Of a stretch of 64,000 nucleotides of DNA, positions 30,901 through 44,600 are shown piece after piece. Numbering within the stretch: the first letter of the stretch is position 1; each line of letters begins with the position of its first letter. This DNA is from Siphlonurus alternatus (taxonomy: Eukaryota; Arthropoda; Insecta; Ephemeroptera; Siphlonuridae). Under the pieces are notes generated by a model. The model worked only from the letters and a program-made list of their open reading frames with translations, had not been told where the DNA came from and searched no databases. The stretch spans positions 6,025,501 to 6,089,500 of the forward strand of contig OX463782.1 of the NCBI GenBank assembly GCA_949825025.1. The letters run 5' to 3'. The position numbers were made by a program, and so were the translations under genes.

Positions 30901-31576
30901 GTAACAGAAGTCTTTGCTTGTCCACAGATGTTCCGCAGACTCCACAGTGTGTACGCTGACATTGTGTGCAATCCGTTCTACATTCCAGGGGACCCCATCA
31001 CATCCAAGTACGTTCCCACTGAGCTCCTCAACTTTGGCAGCAATAGCTTTGCTTGCAGAAATTTAGACTATGTAAAATCAATCATGCCAAGAAAAGATGG
31101 GGAAGGGATTCTTCCTCTCTCAGAAATATTTTACCATAAGAGAATTTGGACCCACCATTTATTAATGTATTTTTCACTAAATTTCTGACCCCCCTAACAC
31201 CTTCTCCAATGTTCAAATCACAGCATGGTATGTTAGTCATAGATTAAAAAATTATTTCAATGAGCACCGAGAAGTTTTAAGACTTTCAATAATTTTAGTT
31301 GTAACAATTCTCTTGCTTATGATTAAAAATTTGTTATATAGCAGCTGAATAAAAAGTTAGCAAGATCTGCAAGAGATTGATAGGGAATATTATCTATAAT
31401 ATATCTACATACTACTTGGTGGAAAAAAAAACTTGCTTTTGGTTATAGGTGTAATTAATAAATAATTAATTCTCAATTATCTACTCTGCAAATTGATTGT
31501 TTATTAATGTGGCTGTGCTTTTTGTTGCAGGGTATTTGATGAAACAGTACGCAATATGATGGCTGGCAACTTGTAA
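27949..31576 (+). CDS. TRAPPC2L: Trafficking protein particle complex subunit 2-like (five-exon model)
   Basis: Model: 27949-27981, 28444-28616, 29561-29648, 30928-31007, 31531-31576, giving 139 residues, the usual length of the family. The protein starts [11 protein letters not shown], continues with [68 protein letters not shown], and ends [14 protein letters not shown]. These match human TRAPPC2L along the whole length. It is a longin-fold (sedlin-type) core subunit of TRAPP complexes, which activate Rab1/Rab11-class GTPases in ER-Golgi and Golgi trafficking; it acts on cytosolic membrane faces. Intron 2 has U12-type signals. A GC-rich 5' region (27720-27948) holds the likely promoter/UTR. 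A long reverse-strand open frame over that region is a shadow. Confidence 0.96.
28444..28616 (+). CDS. TRAPPC2L: TRAPPC2L coding exon 2
   Basis: Acceptor GCTCAG at 28438-28443, phase 0 in. It encodes [31 protein letters not shown]... to STEEHK plus two bases. The exon ends before GTATCCTTTC at 28617, a U12-type donor; the apparent open frame beyond is intron. Confidence 0.93.
28912..29188. mobile_element. TTAA-flanked MITE with perfect inverted termini
   Basis: TTAA at 28912-28915 and 29185-29188 flank an element whose first and last 30-plus bases (GGTGCTTTCACATATTCG...) are perfect inverted repeats. The inside carries several copies of the short palindromic block CTACGGA/TCCGTAG. TTAA target duplication suggests mobilisation by a piggyBac-like transposase. 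It sits in the U12-type intron of TRAPPC2L. Confidence 0.85.
29360..29416. repeat. Short perfect hairpin in the U12-type intron
   Basis: AAACTATATAGGTTTTACAT and its exact complement flank an 11-nt loop. Confidence 0.7.
29561..29648 (+). CDS. TRAPPC2L: TRAPPC2L coding exon 3
   Basis: Begins after GAAGTCAG at 29560. Its first base completes the split codon (AT+A, Ile), giving [32 protein letters not shown]. The upstream TCCTTGAC at 29544-29551 is a U12 branch-site match. Donor GTGAGT at 29649, phase 0. Confidence 0.94.
30007..30423. mobile_element. Inverted-repeat MITE in TRAPPC2L intron 3
   Basis: Long arms starting TTAAAGGGGTACCAAAGTG and ending with its complement; nearly the whole 417 bp folds on itself around a GC-rich centre (30165-30260). 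Ends are TTAA-compatible. No coding capacity. Confidence 0.8.
30505..30761. mobile_element. Inverted-repeat MITE
   Basis: Ends AAGGAGGGGAACGGCTT and AAGCCGTTCCCCTTT are inverted copies; inner matches (TATTGCACCAAAA / TTTGGGTGCAATA) extend the pairing. Same intron as the previous element. Confidence 0.65.
30928..31007 (+). CDS. TRAPPC2L: TRAPPC2L coding exon 4
   Basis: Acceptor TCCACAG, encodes [26 protein letters not shown] plus AA, donor GTACGT at 31008, phase 2 out. The following in-frame open sequence to 31188 is intronic. Confidence 0.94.
31531..31576 (+). CDS. TRAPPC2L: TRAPPC2L final coding exon
   Basis: Acceptor TTTTGTTGCAG; the first G completes Lys, then [14 protein letters not shown] and TAA at 31574-31576. 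It matches the conserved C-terminal helix of the family. A polyadenylation signal AATAAA follows at 31591-31596. Confidence 0.93.
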
Positions 31577-31590
31577 AATATGTAAATAAT

Positions 31591-31596
31591 AATAAA
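31591..31596 (+). terminator. TRAPPC2L polyadenylation signal
   Basis: AATAAA 15 nt after the stop codon; a second AATAAA lies at 31721-31726. Confidence 0.6.
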
Positions 31597-32442
31597 ATGT
31601 TTGTTTTTCTATATATTATTTACAACAAAATATTATTTATATATATTAATTATTATTTGAGTATTATCATTGTGATGGTAGATTCCTTAATTAATGATAT
31701 TTGTACAACTGCATGTATTTGAATAAATACTTGAAATAATTTAAACTCGGTAATTAATGGAATTAATTAATAGGCCTGTTTGTAAATCTCTGAACTGTGT
31801 AACAACTTATTTACATTCTTAATTATTAATTGATGGACATAATTAAGGTTGATTGAGCTCTAGGGCAGAAATTGTATCTGAGCAGCTAGAGTTTATGAAT
31901 AGTGAATAGACGAACAGTCCTCGTAATAATAAACAATTATGAAAATTACATATACTGTATACATATATATATATCGTATAAGAATTAAAAATGAGCAACC
32001 GTGGCTTTTATAGCCACATTTGCTGCATTGATTTTATTATTTATTTATATTAATCTGCCGTTGTAGCCCATCTTGTGGCTTGTGGAGTTAGTATTGTGTG
32101 TTATACAGGACTGCTAAGATATATAATGATCATAAAAACATTAACAAATAATTATTTAAATTGTATAATGTATATACTATGCATGCTATATTTTAATTAA
32201 TTAGTAGTCGCAATGTACCAACTGGTATTTAATGTGAATAAATAAATAAAATTAAATATATCCTATTTATTATTTAGTAAATCTAATTCTAAACAGCAGT
32301 CGGCAGCAGTAAAAACACTCATTTTTTTAAGCATTTTATTGTTTTTAAATTGACTTTTTTTCCCGGTAATTTTAATCCTGCAGAGAGCTTATATTTTTCC
32401 GTAAAAGATGGCGCTGGCATTCAGAAAGAAAAAACAACGTTC
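31597..32442. other. Spacer between TRAPPC2L and ACSF3
   Basis: AT-rich; a possible degenerate hairpin MITE at 31772-31920 and nothing else recognised. Confidence 0.6.
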
Positions 32443-32645
32443 CTTTATACAGGTTACGACACGCACGCATTTCGTGCGTCAATTTTGGTAACTTTTCAGG
32501 CCCCATTGCACCGCGAAATTTCAAAAATAGCATTGCATGATGGGCGCATTCAAAATTTCGCGGCACGATGTGGCCAAAAATACTTGAACGTGATTGGCTA
32601 AGCCCTTTAACATTGGTCCAATCGGTGACTTAACCTGTATAAAGC
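32443..32645. mobile_element. MITE directly upstream of the ACSF3 5' exon
   Basis: Ends CTTTATACAGGTTACG and TTAACCTGTATAAAG are inverted. The inside folds around CGCGAAATTTCAAAAATAGC. It contains ATTGGCTAAG and ATTGGTCCAAT, inverted and direct CCAAT-type motifs. Confidence 0.65.
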
Positions 32646-32699
32646 CAACCTTGAGAAAAAATCTTTTTATAAAAAAGGAGCAGGGGCTCCACTGCCCGT

Positions 32700-32958
32700 G
32701 CTCAGATCACAAGGTATCCTCGTAATCGCGAGTAATTTTAATTCGGTAACTTGTTTTTAGCATTGGCGCCGAGACGGCCTTGTTGTTGTGTCCTTCACCG
32801 ACTTGGGGCCACTGAAAGAAAGCTACGTACGTTGTCGTTATTTTCGGTTATGTTGACAATCGAGAAAGAAAAGCACAGCAGACACACTGAATTTTGCATC
32901 ACGTAGACCCTAGCTCATACAGTACATTTACACGTCTGGATTGTTTGTGTGTGAATAG
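32700..32958 (+). other. Probable non-coding 5' exon of ACSF3
   Basis: A locally GC-richer stretch ending in GAATAG|GTAAGT at 32959, a strong donor. It pairs with the TTTTAG acceptor at 33195 directly upstream of the ACSF3 start exon. The 5' end of the exon is not defined; no long ORF. Inference from splice signals. Confidence 0.45.
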
Positions 32959-33208
32959 GTAAGTCAAATATTATGATTATTAAACGCTAATGTGCTATTT
33001 TAGTCTTTATAGACATTACCTTTTACGTCTCAGTAAAAAGATAACTCGTTTTATTTGGAACATACTTGGCAAAGTCTTGAAGGCCAAGGGTGAAATTTCA
33101 TCATCAATTCATGTTGTATGGGTTCAAAGCAGACATAAGATTTCTATTATAAGTGACATACAGTTAATTAAATTTTATCTTTGGTTTTGTTTTAGGTTAT
33201 AGACGATC

Positions 33209-33400
33209 ATGATTACCATTGGTCGCGTATTATCAAGGGCTGGAAGCCGCAGACAACGTTCTGCAATAGCATCAGTTTCACTAATTCACAGCGAACATGT
33301 AATTTTTGCATGGTCTCGCCCTTCAAAAATCGTCCTTCAAGGTCGCAGAGCGTTTTCAGTACAGACTCAGATCCCTCCAGCCATAGAATACGAGGACAAG
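33209..33400 (+). CDS. ACSF3: ACSF3 coding exon 1 (mitochondrial targeting region)
   Basis: The ATG at 33209 follows an in-frame TAG at 33200-33202, which fixes the start. It encodes 64 residues rich in Arg/Ser with few acids until the end ([20 protein letters not shown]..., [10 protein letters not shown]), typical of a matrix presequence. Donor GTAATT at 33401, phase 0. The exon itself starts at 33196 after TTTTAG, so it carries 13 nt of 5' UTR. Confidence 0.85.
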
Positions 33401-36400
33401 GTAATTCAATATGCCTGCTGTTCGCTGCATGGAAACATGTTAGCACGCAGACCCCCTTTTATGTAAAACTGGTTACGATGTGACCAACATGCATATTAAC
33501 TATCACTTTTTTGCACTTTCCTCTTGTATGCATACTTGTTTAGTATGTATACCAAAACAGCATGTAAATCTAATTATTTTATGGACTGAAAGATTGCTCT
33601 ATACTGTATTAACGTAGCTGCGTACTGCTCTAGAGTGAATGATTGCATTTTTTTGAAGATTTTATTTTCTAATTGTATAGTTTAACCTGCTCTCAACTGG
33701 GAAATGAAAAACCAACAAATTCCATCTCAAATAGCTTCATTTGGTCGCCATGTTCTAACTGAACAATGTTCGTTTGCTGATTTTGACTTCTGCTACAACC
33801 ACTGCACATCAGTGCACAACCTTTCTGCTCATGTTTTCTCGCTTCGAAGTAAGAATACTACTAACATGAAATTATTTAGACTCTCTTCAATTAAACTAAA
33901 CTGAGGCTAATAATAATAATAATATTTTCATAGCAGCAAATGTAAAAGGCTATATAGTTCCAAACTTGCAAACGTAACTTATTTAGGGAGTTAACAATTT
34001 GTGATAGAAAAATTGCTCCGCATAGAATCTTTCGTGCACCCAATTGTTTCTTGTTAGTAAATGGTAGAACAAAGGGTTGGTGATGTCAAGATGGATACTT
34101 ATCATTCACCATAGATTACATAGGTATTTTTTAATAGGTACCATTCTTCACACCAAGTTTGAGTAAATAGCTGTTTTCTATGCATGTTTGTTAAATGCCT
34201 CAGAAACACAAACTTTGAGAATTTTTCGTGGTGAAGCTATTTGAGATCAAATTTTTAGGTTTTCATTTCTCAATAGAGGGTAGGTTAAACTATTTTTAGA
34301 AAATAAAACATTAAAAAATAATGTAATCCTTCACCCTACTAAAAAAAAATATTTAATTACATTATTTCTTTTTGAAAAACTGTTGGCTATGTTTCTACAT
34401 TTTTTTTTATCTGTTTATGCTACAAAATATGAATAATGATGTCCATGATATCAAATTATATTTTCTAGTGCACAAGAACTTTACTGGTATCACCAAAATT
34501 TAACATCTCACTGATATTAACTCAAAGTTGAAATTACGAAATTTTTTCGGGGAAAAAATTGTGAAATTTTTGTGAATTAATTCTTGATTCGAGTAAAAGC
34601 AAAAAACTTTCAAATATGATTTTTTTTTTTGTCATTTGTGATGCCTTAATTTGTGACTAAATATTGAATGTTACCTAATGCTCAGTAGTATTATTATGTA
34701 TTTTATTTTTGCCTGATTTGTAGTTTTTATTTTGTTAATAAGTCGTTACATTCTGCTGCTGACCTGGCAGAGTGTCCCTTCTTCTTCCAAACAGCTGCTG
34801 CCCACGTTTCGACTGGCCACAGACTTCAGTGAGCGTACAGCCCTTCAGGACCAGCATGGCGAGTACTCTTACCGTGGCCTGCTGCTCAGTAGTAACCAGC
34901 TGGCCAGCCAGGTGGCAGCACACCTCGGCCGCCCCGCCCCGGGACTCAGGATCTCCTTCCTGTGCCCCAACAACGCCTCCTACATCATCGCACAGTGGGC
35001 TACCTGGATCGGCGGCCACACCGGTGAGTGACTTGATTATAGTGGCTGCATGGAACATATTGTCCGAAAAACAAATCTAATTGATATTAATCAATCTGGT
35101 AAGTGAAGCTCTCAGATGAGAAAAGAGGAATGAGCCAGTGGAAAAAAAAACAGAGGAGGGGAGGGAAAAAATGAGGTGGTAGGGGGATGCATTAAGAAGT
35201 AGGTGGGGAAAAAAAAAGAAACGCACACTGCCCTATATTATACCACATTTTCCCATATACCATATCTCATAAAGAGGAAAGCATATAAAATTTTGCTACA
35301 TGATTAATTTATATAATTTACTTTTTTTAATCTATTGTAGCAAGGATTAAAGTCTCCGCGGCGGCCGTTGCTCAATATTTACCGATGGTAAACTGAAATT
35401 ATTTTTATTCCATAAAATAAAAGAAAAAATATCTATTGTTTTGCTGATGTAAAAAAAACAACAACAAATTCGCTTTAGATTTTGAGTAAATAAATAAGAA
35501 AAATGTACTGATTTGACTAAAAGTGACAGCAGTCCTCATTTAAAACAATGCTAATCTTAATGCTGAATATCTCGAAAATTTCATCGGTATATATATATAT
35601 TTTTTTTCCATGAAAAAGTATTTCATGGTATCAGGAAGGTTTGCTGAAATTTTCAGAGTGGTTCACCATCTACTAAATCCACTGACATAAATCCTTGACT
35701 TCTGGTGCAAGAGAGAATGCATATATTATGTTTTTTTCTGATTACGATGGCAACAGTCTTGACCCTTGACCCCTAACGTTTAAAATAATTGACAGACTCC
35801 GGTGACTAGCTCAGAGAGCTAGGCCAGTTCTAATGACATAAAGCAATGTTACTTAGGGGGTGGTAGAGTTATGGAGGGGATGACTTTTACAAACAGAATG
35901 GGTGTGTTCCACAACTAAATTTAAATTTGAAATATTTGCGTACAGTGATACGTTGGCTTAGTTCTCAGACTTGATCTCAGTAGTTGGATATTCTGCAACC
36001 TTAATTTTCATTTTAAATCGTAACTTAATACTGTGGTCTGAATTATTTAAAATTTAATTATATTATTATGTTGCCAAGAGCAGTTTATCTGTAGCCAATA
36101 TTGTGTACTTTTAATTCAATTCTAAAACTATGTAAAACAAACAGCTCTTTAAAAAAGTTTTATATTTGTTGCCAAGAATTTCTATTGAAAAAAAAAGTAT
36201 GTTAGCTGGACTATTTTTAATTTAATGTACAGTAAAAAAAAAAAAAAATTGGTACACTAGCTTAAATATTTTAAAAGTAGAACACTTTGCACTCTTTGAA
36301 GAGTTCCCGTTTACACTCCCTTCCTTCTTCCCTTAAGTTCTCAAGAGTTGTTTGATTTTTTTTATTTATGTGTGTACATCTCTTTTCCAACTTCTGCTTT

Positions 36401-38592
36401 TTAGTTTTTATTATGGCATCTGTTTGCGCTGGTCTTTGACAGAGGCTTTCAATTGCCGTATTTTCCTCAATATATGGTTGGTTACCAACGGCGGAATTTT
36501 TTTTTTTCATTATTGTTCTCTGGAGTTTCTAACACTCAATACTGCTGGTGATTAAAAAGTTTTAAACTCCACATTCACTAAAGGTTGTTTATAGTGAAAA
36601 CAAGATAAGAAACTAACCTTTACCTGCAATGGTTTATATAAACACATTTTGACCGTTAGGTCCTCATTTAAATTTACTAAATTCATGGTCCATTATGTAA
36701 AATGGGGGTGTTTCTGTGATTGTGATGCCACTTGCCCGCTGACCGCTCCCTCTTCTCTCCCCAGCCGTGCCACTGTACCACCAGCACCCAACCTCAGTTC
36801 AGCAGTACTACATCGAGGACAGTGACTCCGCCCTGCTGTTGACCACTCCCGAGTTTGCCGAGCGCGGCCGCGAGCTCTCTCAGCTGACCGGGCGACCGCT
36901 GTTGGTGATGGAGGACTCGCTGCGTCAGCTGGCCGTCAAGCAGCCCCCCGTCAAACGTCCCCTGCACCTTTGTGACGACATCTACGAGGAGTTGCCGGGC
37001 GGAGCAGAGCAGCAGATGGTGGGCGGACAACCGGACCACTACTACGCTGAGTGTGACGCTATGATGCTCTACACAAGCGGAACCACCGGCAAACCTAAAG
37101 GTGAGAGGTTTTTATCTTATCAACACCATAATTCACAATAATTTTAGTTTACATTAGACAGTAGAATATTTTTGAGTAGAATTATTGCTGTATTCATACA
37201 TAGCTATAAACATTGTAAATATTTAGTCAGAATATAGTGCGATAACTGAAATATAAAATAAATAATTGTGAAAAAACACGTGCCAATTACTTATTATACA
37301 CAATATAAAATCATTTTAATTTCATTGCTGTGATATTATTTTTAATAGGTATTGCCAGAAATTCTACTTTCATTACAGACGCCATTATTTAGTTTTGATT
37401 CAAGAAAAATGTTTTCAGTACAATTGGCTGAGCTTACAATTCGTCGCCTCAGAATGCAAGTCGCGTAAGTACAAAAAAATTTGATGCAATTTTGAACCTT
37501 ATCTCCATATAACTTAAAGCTCAAAGTCCCATCAATTTTTTTTGTACTTACGCGACTTGCATTCTGAGGCGACGAATTCTCTGTTACAGTTCTACTTTGT
37601 TCCATTGTTTTGTTTGTTTGAGCATAGTGCTAAACTTCTAATAACTATAAGATAATGTCAAGATATAATCTGATTAAAAATCTGTTGTGCAACTGCAAAG
37701 TAGAGGCCCTTATTATGTTGCTGAAGCCTACATATGCTGAAACAAAGATGTTGAAAGATGCTGATGAAAGATGCTGAACAAAGAAATGGCTGACCTGGCT
37801 GTGTGTTTCAGGTGTGGTGCACACTCACAGCTCCCTGCACCACCAAGTGTCCTCCCTGTGCTCCGCCTGGGACATCACCGCCAAGGACAACATCCTGCAC
37901 ACCCTCCCGCTGCACCACATGCACGGTATCGTCAACGGACTGTTGTGCCCGCTCTCCGTCGGAGCAAAGTGAGTTGACGAGTTTTTTTAACAAGCAAATC
38001 AAAATTATTTCATTTATTTAAGTTTAAGAACATTAATGCATGCATAAATAGGTATATAAAATGCTATATTGCTTGAAATATATAATTTTCAAACATTTAT
38101 TATTAATATTAATTACCGTAATATAATTGCACAAAAGAATTGTCAATTAAATGCGTAATTGTCTAAAATCCAACAGTGGATAATGGGTTGTAGCTGCAAA
38201 GCTGAAGTATAGTATTGAAACTAATAAGTAAATTGATTAAAAAATTGTTTGTATATTTGAGTATTCAAAAGTAGAACAGAATAATTGGAATAAGTCTCTA
38301 AATTTATTCCATAAATTTCATTCTTTAAGGATTATTGTCACTATGGTAATTATTTTTTGATGATAAAAAAATGTAAAATTTAAATCAGAACATAGAGAAC
38401 AAAATGACTGTTCACTTTCTGAAGTAAAAAAAGTAATTATTCAATCCAGTTTTTGAGATACAGTATTATTTTTTAGTTGAAAAAGATGCTGATTTGACTT
38501 GTTGTGACTAATGGCCGCTAGATTTCCAATGATATTCTCACTATTTATATCCTGTATATCTAAGAAACTATACAGAATCGATTGTTGCTCCA

Positions 38593-38623
<31 letters not shown>

Positions 38624-41600
38624 AATATTTATGTTATAATGTAAGAAAGGTTTATTATAATTTTCAGAGTGATTCACCATCTCCTAAGATCAGTGACAAT
38701 ATATAATCCTTAAAGAAGTTTGGATTTATTTACATTTCACTGCATTAGATTTGTTTAAATTTCATTACATTGCACACTTTAAAATTTAAGGGAACTTTGT
38801 AACACACTGCTATTAAATCAATAATTGTTTCATATATCTCTGCTCGGCAAATAAATAAATATTAACACAATTTTGTGTGTAGGTGTGTGATGATGCCGCA
38901 GTTCGACAGCTCGGTGGTTTGGAAGCACCTGCTGGCCCTCAAGGTGCCGGCCAAAGACCGCATCAACGTCTTCATGGCGGTGCCCACCATCTACATGAAG
39001 CTGCTGCAAGAGTACGATGACATATTTTCCAGGAACGAGCGCATGAAGGAGTACATCAAGGCAGCGTGTCAGAAGAATGTCAGGTACGGCAGAAGGGTTT
39101 GATTTTTATTACAGAAATGGATAGAGGGTGCAAAGTTATGCTACTTTAATTTTTTTCAGATCTTTTAGAGACCAGAATCTATTTTTAAAGAATTATTGAA
39201 AGTACAGAGAAAGGTGTCAATAGGCGTCACTTTTTAATAAACAGATAGATACTAAAAGGGACGTAGTTTCAAATCAAAACTTTGTCCAACTTTTTAGCAG
39301 TAAATCAGGGAAGATAACTTTGCACCCATTCTGCAATAGAAAAAAAAATATATGTAAGTTGTCCGTTCAGGTGTTATAATAGTCATTCCAGTAAGTCAAT
39401 GGAGAAAAACTTTTTTCTCTTCTTTTTTCTTTTTGCAAGGGTATGAAACAGTTGTGAACCCTTTAGTCTGTCTTTCTTATGGTTCTTTTTACTCAAATTT
39501 AAATGTTCTAAATTCGTTTCTGTTTTCCTGTCATTCAAACTCGATCATTGCAACTCTAAATCCTGAATCTCTAACAGTATCTAATATACCCTGATTACCC
39601 TGAATCTAGAAGACATCTTTTTATGAGGATGGACATAACGTTATGACACATCATGACTGTGACTATTAACATGTTTAACCTTGATTTCGAGGTTGTCAGA
39701 GCTTTAAAACCAGTGTAAAAAAATATCACAACTTCTATCGATAATCGATGTATCTAAAATATACATGCAGATTATCCATTATGCAAGTGGTTTTATTTTT
39801 CCTCAACCAATGGTACGCCCTGTTTGCAGACTGATGATCTCTGGCTCAGCATCCCTGCCAGCCCCGGTGTTCGACAAGTGGGAGGAGGTGACCGGCCACC
39901 GACTGCTGGAGCGCTACGGCATGACGGAATGCGGCATGACTTTGTCCAACCCCCTGAAGGGAGAACGCAGACCAGGTGAGACAGAGAGAAAAGAAGGAGG
40001 AGGTAGTTTTTAAATAATTGAAATTAACAAAATAAAAATTAATTGGTGATAACTTTTGATTACAAAAATGTAAAATGGTGTTGCCTTAGAATGGTAAAAG
40101 TTTAACAAAAAATATGCGACCTTAAACTTTATTTCAGTCCCGTAATACTTAAAAGTTAAAAGTTTTGCTAATTAGGAAATAATATAAAAATCCAAAATAA
40201 AAATAAAATAATAATAATAAAATAATATTAATAAAAATTACACTTAAACAAAACACAAAAACATAAAGGTATGTACTGTATTAACAACAGTAATATTTGA
40301 ATTTTGGAAATAAAATAACAAAAGAAAAGCTAAGGTTTGAAATGAATTCCCCTTCTCAACATTGAACGTTCTGTTAATTGTTCAGCTTTCTATAAACTAT
40401 AAAATATGATGATTGTTGCTGCATGATGTAAAAATGTAAAAAATTACAATCTTATCTCGTATAATTTCCACATCATTCTTATCACTATCATGTAATCATT
40501 ACTCGTGCGTTATAAAACACAACGGTAATCATTATTTAACGTTAATGTTTCACTCGGCCTTGCTCTTGCACTCAGCGTGTGCATTGCATCAGATGACTTT
40601 GTTAATGCACTTGGACGATAACTTGGAGCTCAGCCAACTCTCTAGACTTGGCTTATATAGTGCCATTAGGAAACATTGTTGCACTCTTTGTAATTAGAAG
40701 GGACTTTGTAGCACACTTTGCTGTACGTTTTTATTACAATTCAATAGTAATTGCTACAGTTCTGAACAGCAAAGTACAGTTCTTTTTCCTGAATCAGTTA
40801 ATTATTCAATTGCTGATAGTGGGGATTTTTTTTAATATAATGGAATAAAAAATAATATTTCTAGTTGCCTCCAGATAAGTGTTGAAGTTTTACTTCCCTT
40901 TCTACCTCAGAATGCAAGTCAGATAACTACGTAAATTTTTTTATAGGAAAATGAACCTTAAATACCATGAGCATAAGAGTCATTGTAGTTTGAAATTTTT
41001 ATGTAGTTATCTGACTTGCATTCTGAGACGATGCTATGTAGCTTTTTTACACAATAAAAAAATTATATTTTTTTATATTATTTTAGCTATAAAAGTGACT
41101 TGCAGTGTAGGAATTATATTAAAAAATTATGAACTACAGTATTATCCTTATTTTAAGTTATTTATAATTGGATTGAATTTTGTAGCATGTTTCATACTTA
41201 CTTTGGTTGTTACTTTGTTGTTTGTTTTTCATTAGCTATTTATGGGATATTTTCCTATGTTTGCGTACTCAACAGACTGATAAATATAAATTATATAATG
41301 CCTGCTAAGAAACGGTACTTAACTGTCTGGCGTGCAGACTGGGTATTAGGAGCCCCAGAGAGCACTGTGAACAATGTTGAAAAACAAGTTCCGCCATTGG
41401 TAACCAAACCAACCAAACCATATATAATGCCTAACGTCCGTGTAAAAATAACATCATACATATTTATAATTCAAGTTAGTCCAAATAATTATAGCTACAC
41501 ATCTGTATGTCTTGGTCAATAAATTATAGTAATGAGTATATTGTAGCAATTCTAAATTATTCTGCTCTGTATTTCTTATTTTTAATACATATGGTAGTTT

Positions 41601-44600
41601 CAATTTCCTTGATAATCTTGGAAAGGAATGCAATCTATTGACAGGGACAGGTAATGAACAGGAAAATCCATACACAGGGTGCCCAACTGCATGGTACTTA
41701 TGTACTTATAATATTTTGTGTCCATTTTATTAAATAATAATAATAATGATAATGATGATAAAAACTAAAGAAAAAGTAAATTAAAAACTTAATAAAAATG
41801 AATTAAATGACTTAATTGTCCTATTTATAAACCTTAACAAATGTTATTGTATTGTGACACCGATTTTAGGAACAATCAAAATAATAATTTGAATTTGAAA
41901 ACAAATCAAAACATTGATGATCTGACCATGTTTTTTCGTTTTGCAGGTTTCGTGGGGTACCCCCTACCTCACGTGCAGGTGCGTGTGGCACAGATGACCC
42001 CGGGGGTCACAGAGTACCAGACTTTGGCCGAGGGAAACTCTCACAGCACTCGCATCTTGAAGCAAGGAGCACAAGAGGTCAGTTGGCTCTGAGGTGTAGA
42101 ACAATGGAGAAACTGCAGGAATATTTTGTATGCTTGATGAAGGAGTAGAGCAAAAATTTTATTTCAGAAACTAATTTTTCATACTCGGATTTTATGATAT
42201 CATTAGACAAAATTCTTTGAAAGAAAAATAGTACAATTTTAACAAAGAAAAATTTAAAGCTTGAGTGTTATGGTTTGAGCTATAATTTAGTTGGGAGAAA
42301 TTGTATTACGCTGTATTTGTAGGAATTTAGAATGAAATCATCTGTTTATTGGTGTGTGGTTGTGTTATTTAGTTAACAACTGTTAGTTGTTGATGTGATC
42401 CTTGTTTGTATAATGAGTGTTCAAATAAAAACAAATAAACTTCAAGTCATTAGCTGTTTTTGCCTTTTCGTTGGCCTTTTGTAACAATATCATCTTTAGG
42501 TTGACGGAGAACTGTTGGTGCGTGGTCCCCTTCTGTTCCGCTGCTACTGGAACAAGCCCAAGGCCACGGCCAAAGAGTTCACCGCAGACGGATGGTTCCG
42601 TACTGGTGACACCGTGCAGTACGTCGAGGGCAAGGGTTTCCGCGTGATAGGTCGGACGTCCGTGGACATCATCAAGACGGGGGGCTACAAGGTGGGGGCA
42701 CTTGAGGTTGAGACGAACCTGCTGGCACATCCCAACATTGCAGACTGTGCCGTGGTGGGAGTCCCTGACATCACCTGGGGTCACAAGGTATGTTCATGCA
42801 GTTCTGCAGTATGCCATTTTAACATAACAATGAAGAGTACTGTATATTATTTTTTTATGTCATTGATTGAAACCCAAATTCCTTCACATTCATGTACTAT
42901 AGATCTTGATTTTGTGTATAGTTTATGTACACAATATCTTGTTCCTATATAAATCATTTGGCCAGTATTTATAGTTCATGTTTTGGTATAAAACTTGTGT
43001 CTGATATTGCAAATCAATACAAACTAAAAGGCTACAAATATTAACTCCCGTCTAAGACCATAATTCTTAAAAATCTTTACATCATAGGTAGTTAGGGAAT
43101 TAATGGCAAAAATCGCGCTATTGGTGATACCGGGCTGAAATTTTCAGTACTTGCTAATAACATCATTTGCATCAACTTTTTTGGCGGATCCCAAAAAAAA
43201 GTGTCATACCGTGACCTTGAGTGACCTTTGAACTTTGACCTCCGATTGATTTACGTTTGATTTTTTTACAAGGAATCTAAGGCAGATACGAAAAAAATTG
43301 TCATTAGCAAATATGTTTGTACTAACACGGAGAGTAATTAGCAATTTTTGGAAAAGACCTAAGTCCATAAAAAACAAAATGGCGGCCGATGAAACTTTTA
43401 TTGACCTCTTTTTTTGCAGCTTTCTTGCTTATTTTAACCAAACTAGCTAACTTTTTAGCTTAAAATAGCAACTATCAATTGTCTACTATCATTACGATTA
43501 AAAAAAATCATAATGCTTCTTGATAAGAGAATAATAACTCGAGATATTGTAATTTCTACCGTAAAATGAGCACTTATTCCCTATGCTATTATAATACGTT
43601 TTTTTACTAAAATCCATAATTTTTGTGACAAAAGCATTAAACATACAGAAATGATTAATTACATCATAAGAACCTTAAAAAATACTGTACCCTAAAATTT
43701 TGAACCACCCTTTGACCCCTGGTGACCTTTCAAAATGGCGGATGTGGAGAACAGGAAAGTATTATTTTCTGGCAAACCAAAGGTCGGGATAAAGATATAT
43801 TCCGCAGAAAAGATGCTTAGATGGTTGCAATTATTTAAAAAGGGTCCCTAATTATTTTCAAAGTGCAATGTTGCCAAATATAGCACCCCTAGAGACCTAA
43901 ATTTTATTTGACTTTTTTTCAGTTAAAATCGTATAAAATCCATGCTTTCTGAAAGTGGAGCTTCTAATTTTCAAGCGTGATTAATTAATTGGGGTCACGA
44001 GAACCAAAAAAATAAGAACCCCCCTCCCCTCCCCCCCACCCCCAAAATTTAAACATTTTACGCCTCCTGCCCAGGGTTCTTTAATCCATGATTGACTCGG
44101 GGAATTATATTACATTTTTTTAGGCCATAGTCAGTGCATTGAAGTAATTGCAGTTAGTAACCATTTTTTGTCTATAGTATACGTATATCTACTAAATAAA
44201 AATTAAAACTAAGAGTAATTTAAAAAAAAAGTGTCCCTAATTAAAAAAAAAAAGGGGGGGGGTCCAAGTCTTCCTAAAATCTGAGTAATCTATTTCTCGA
44301 TAAACAAGCATATATGAATCACAACCCTCTTTACTCTTTAAGATACCAACATATAATTAAGCCTCCACCCCCCTCTCCCCTATGTACATCGCCCCCCTAA
44401 ATTGACTTTACAGAACATGAAGCACCTCTGTCCTTTTCCATTATAATAAAAAACTCCGCTGGATCACCGTTCTTGCTAATAATATGTTATCAATTAAAGG
44501 TTACACTGTATACATACGAATATATAATCAATGACAATAATAAAACTATATAAATCTTACTGTCTTAGTCAAATTATAAATGCATTAAAATTAATTTTTA

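Noticed and set aside
42383..42784. 133-codon minus-strand ORF
   Set aside because: Antisense shadow of ACSF3 exon 8.
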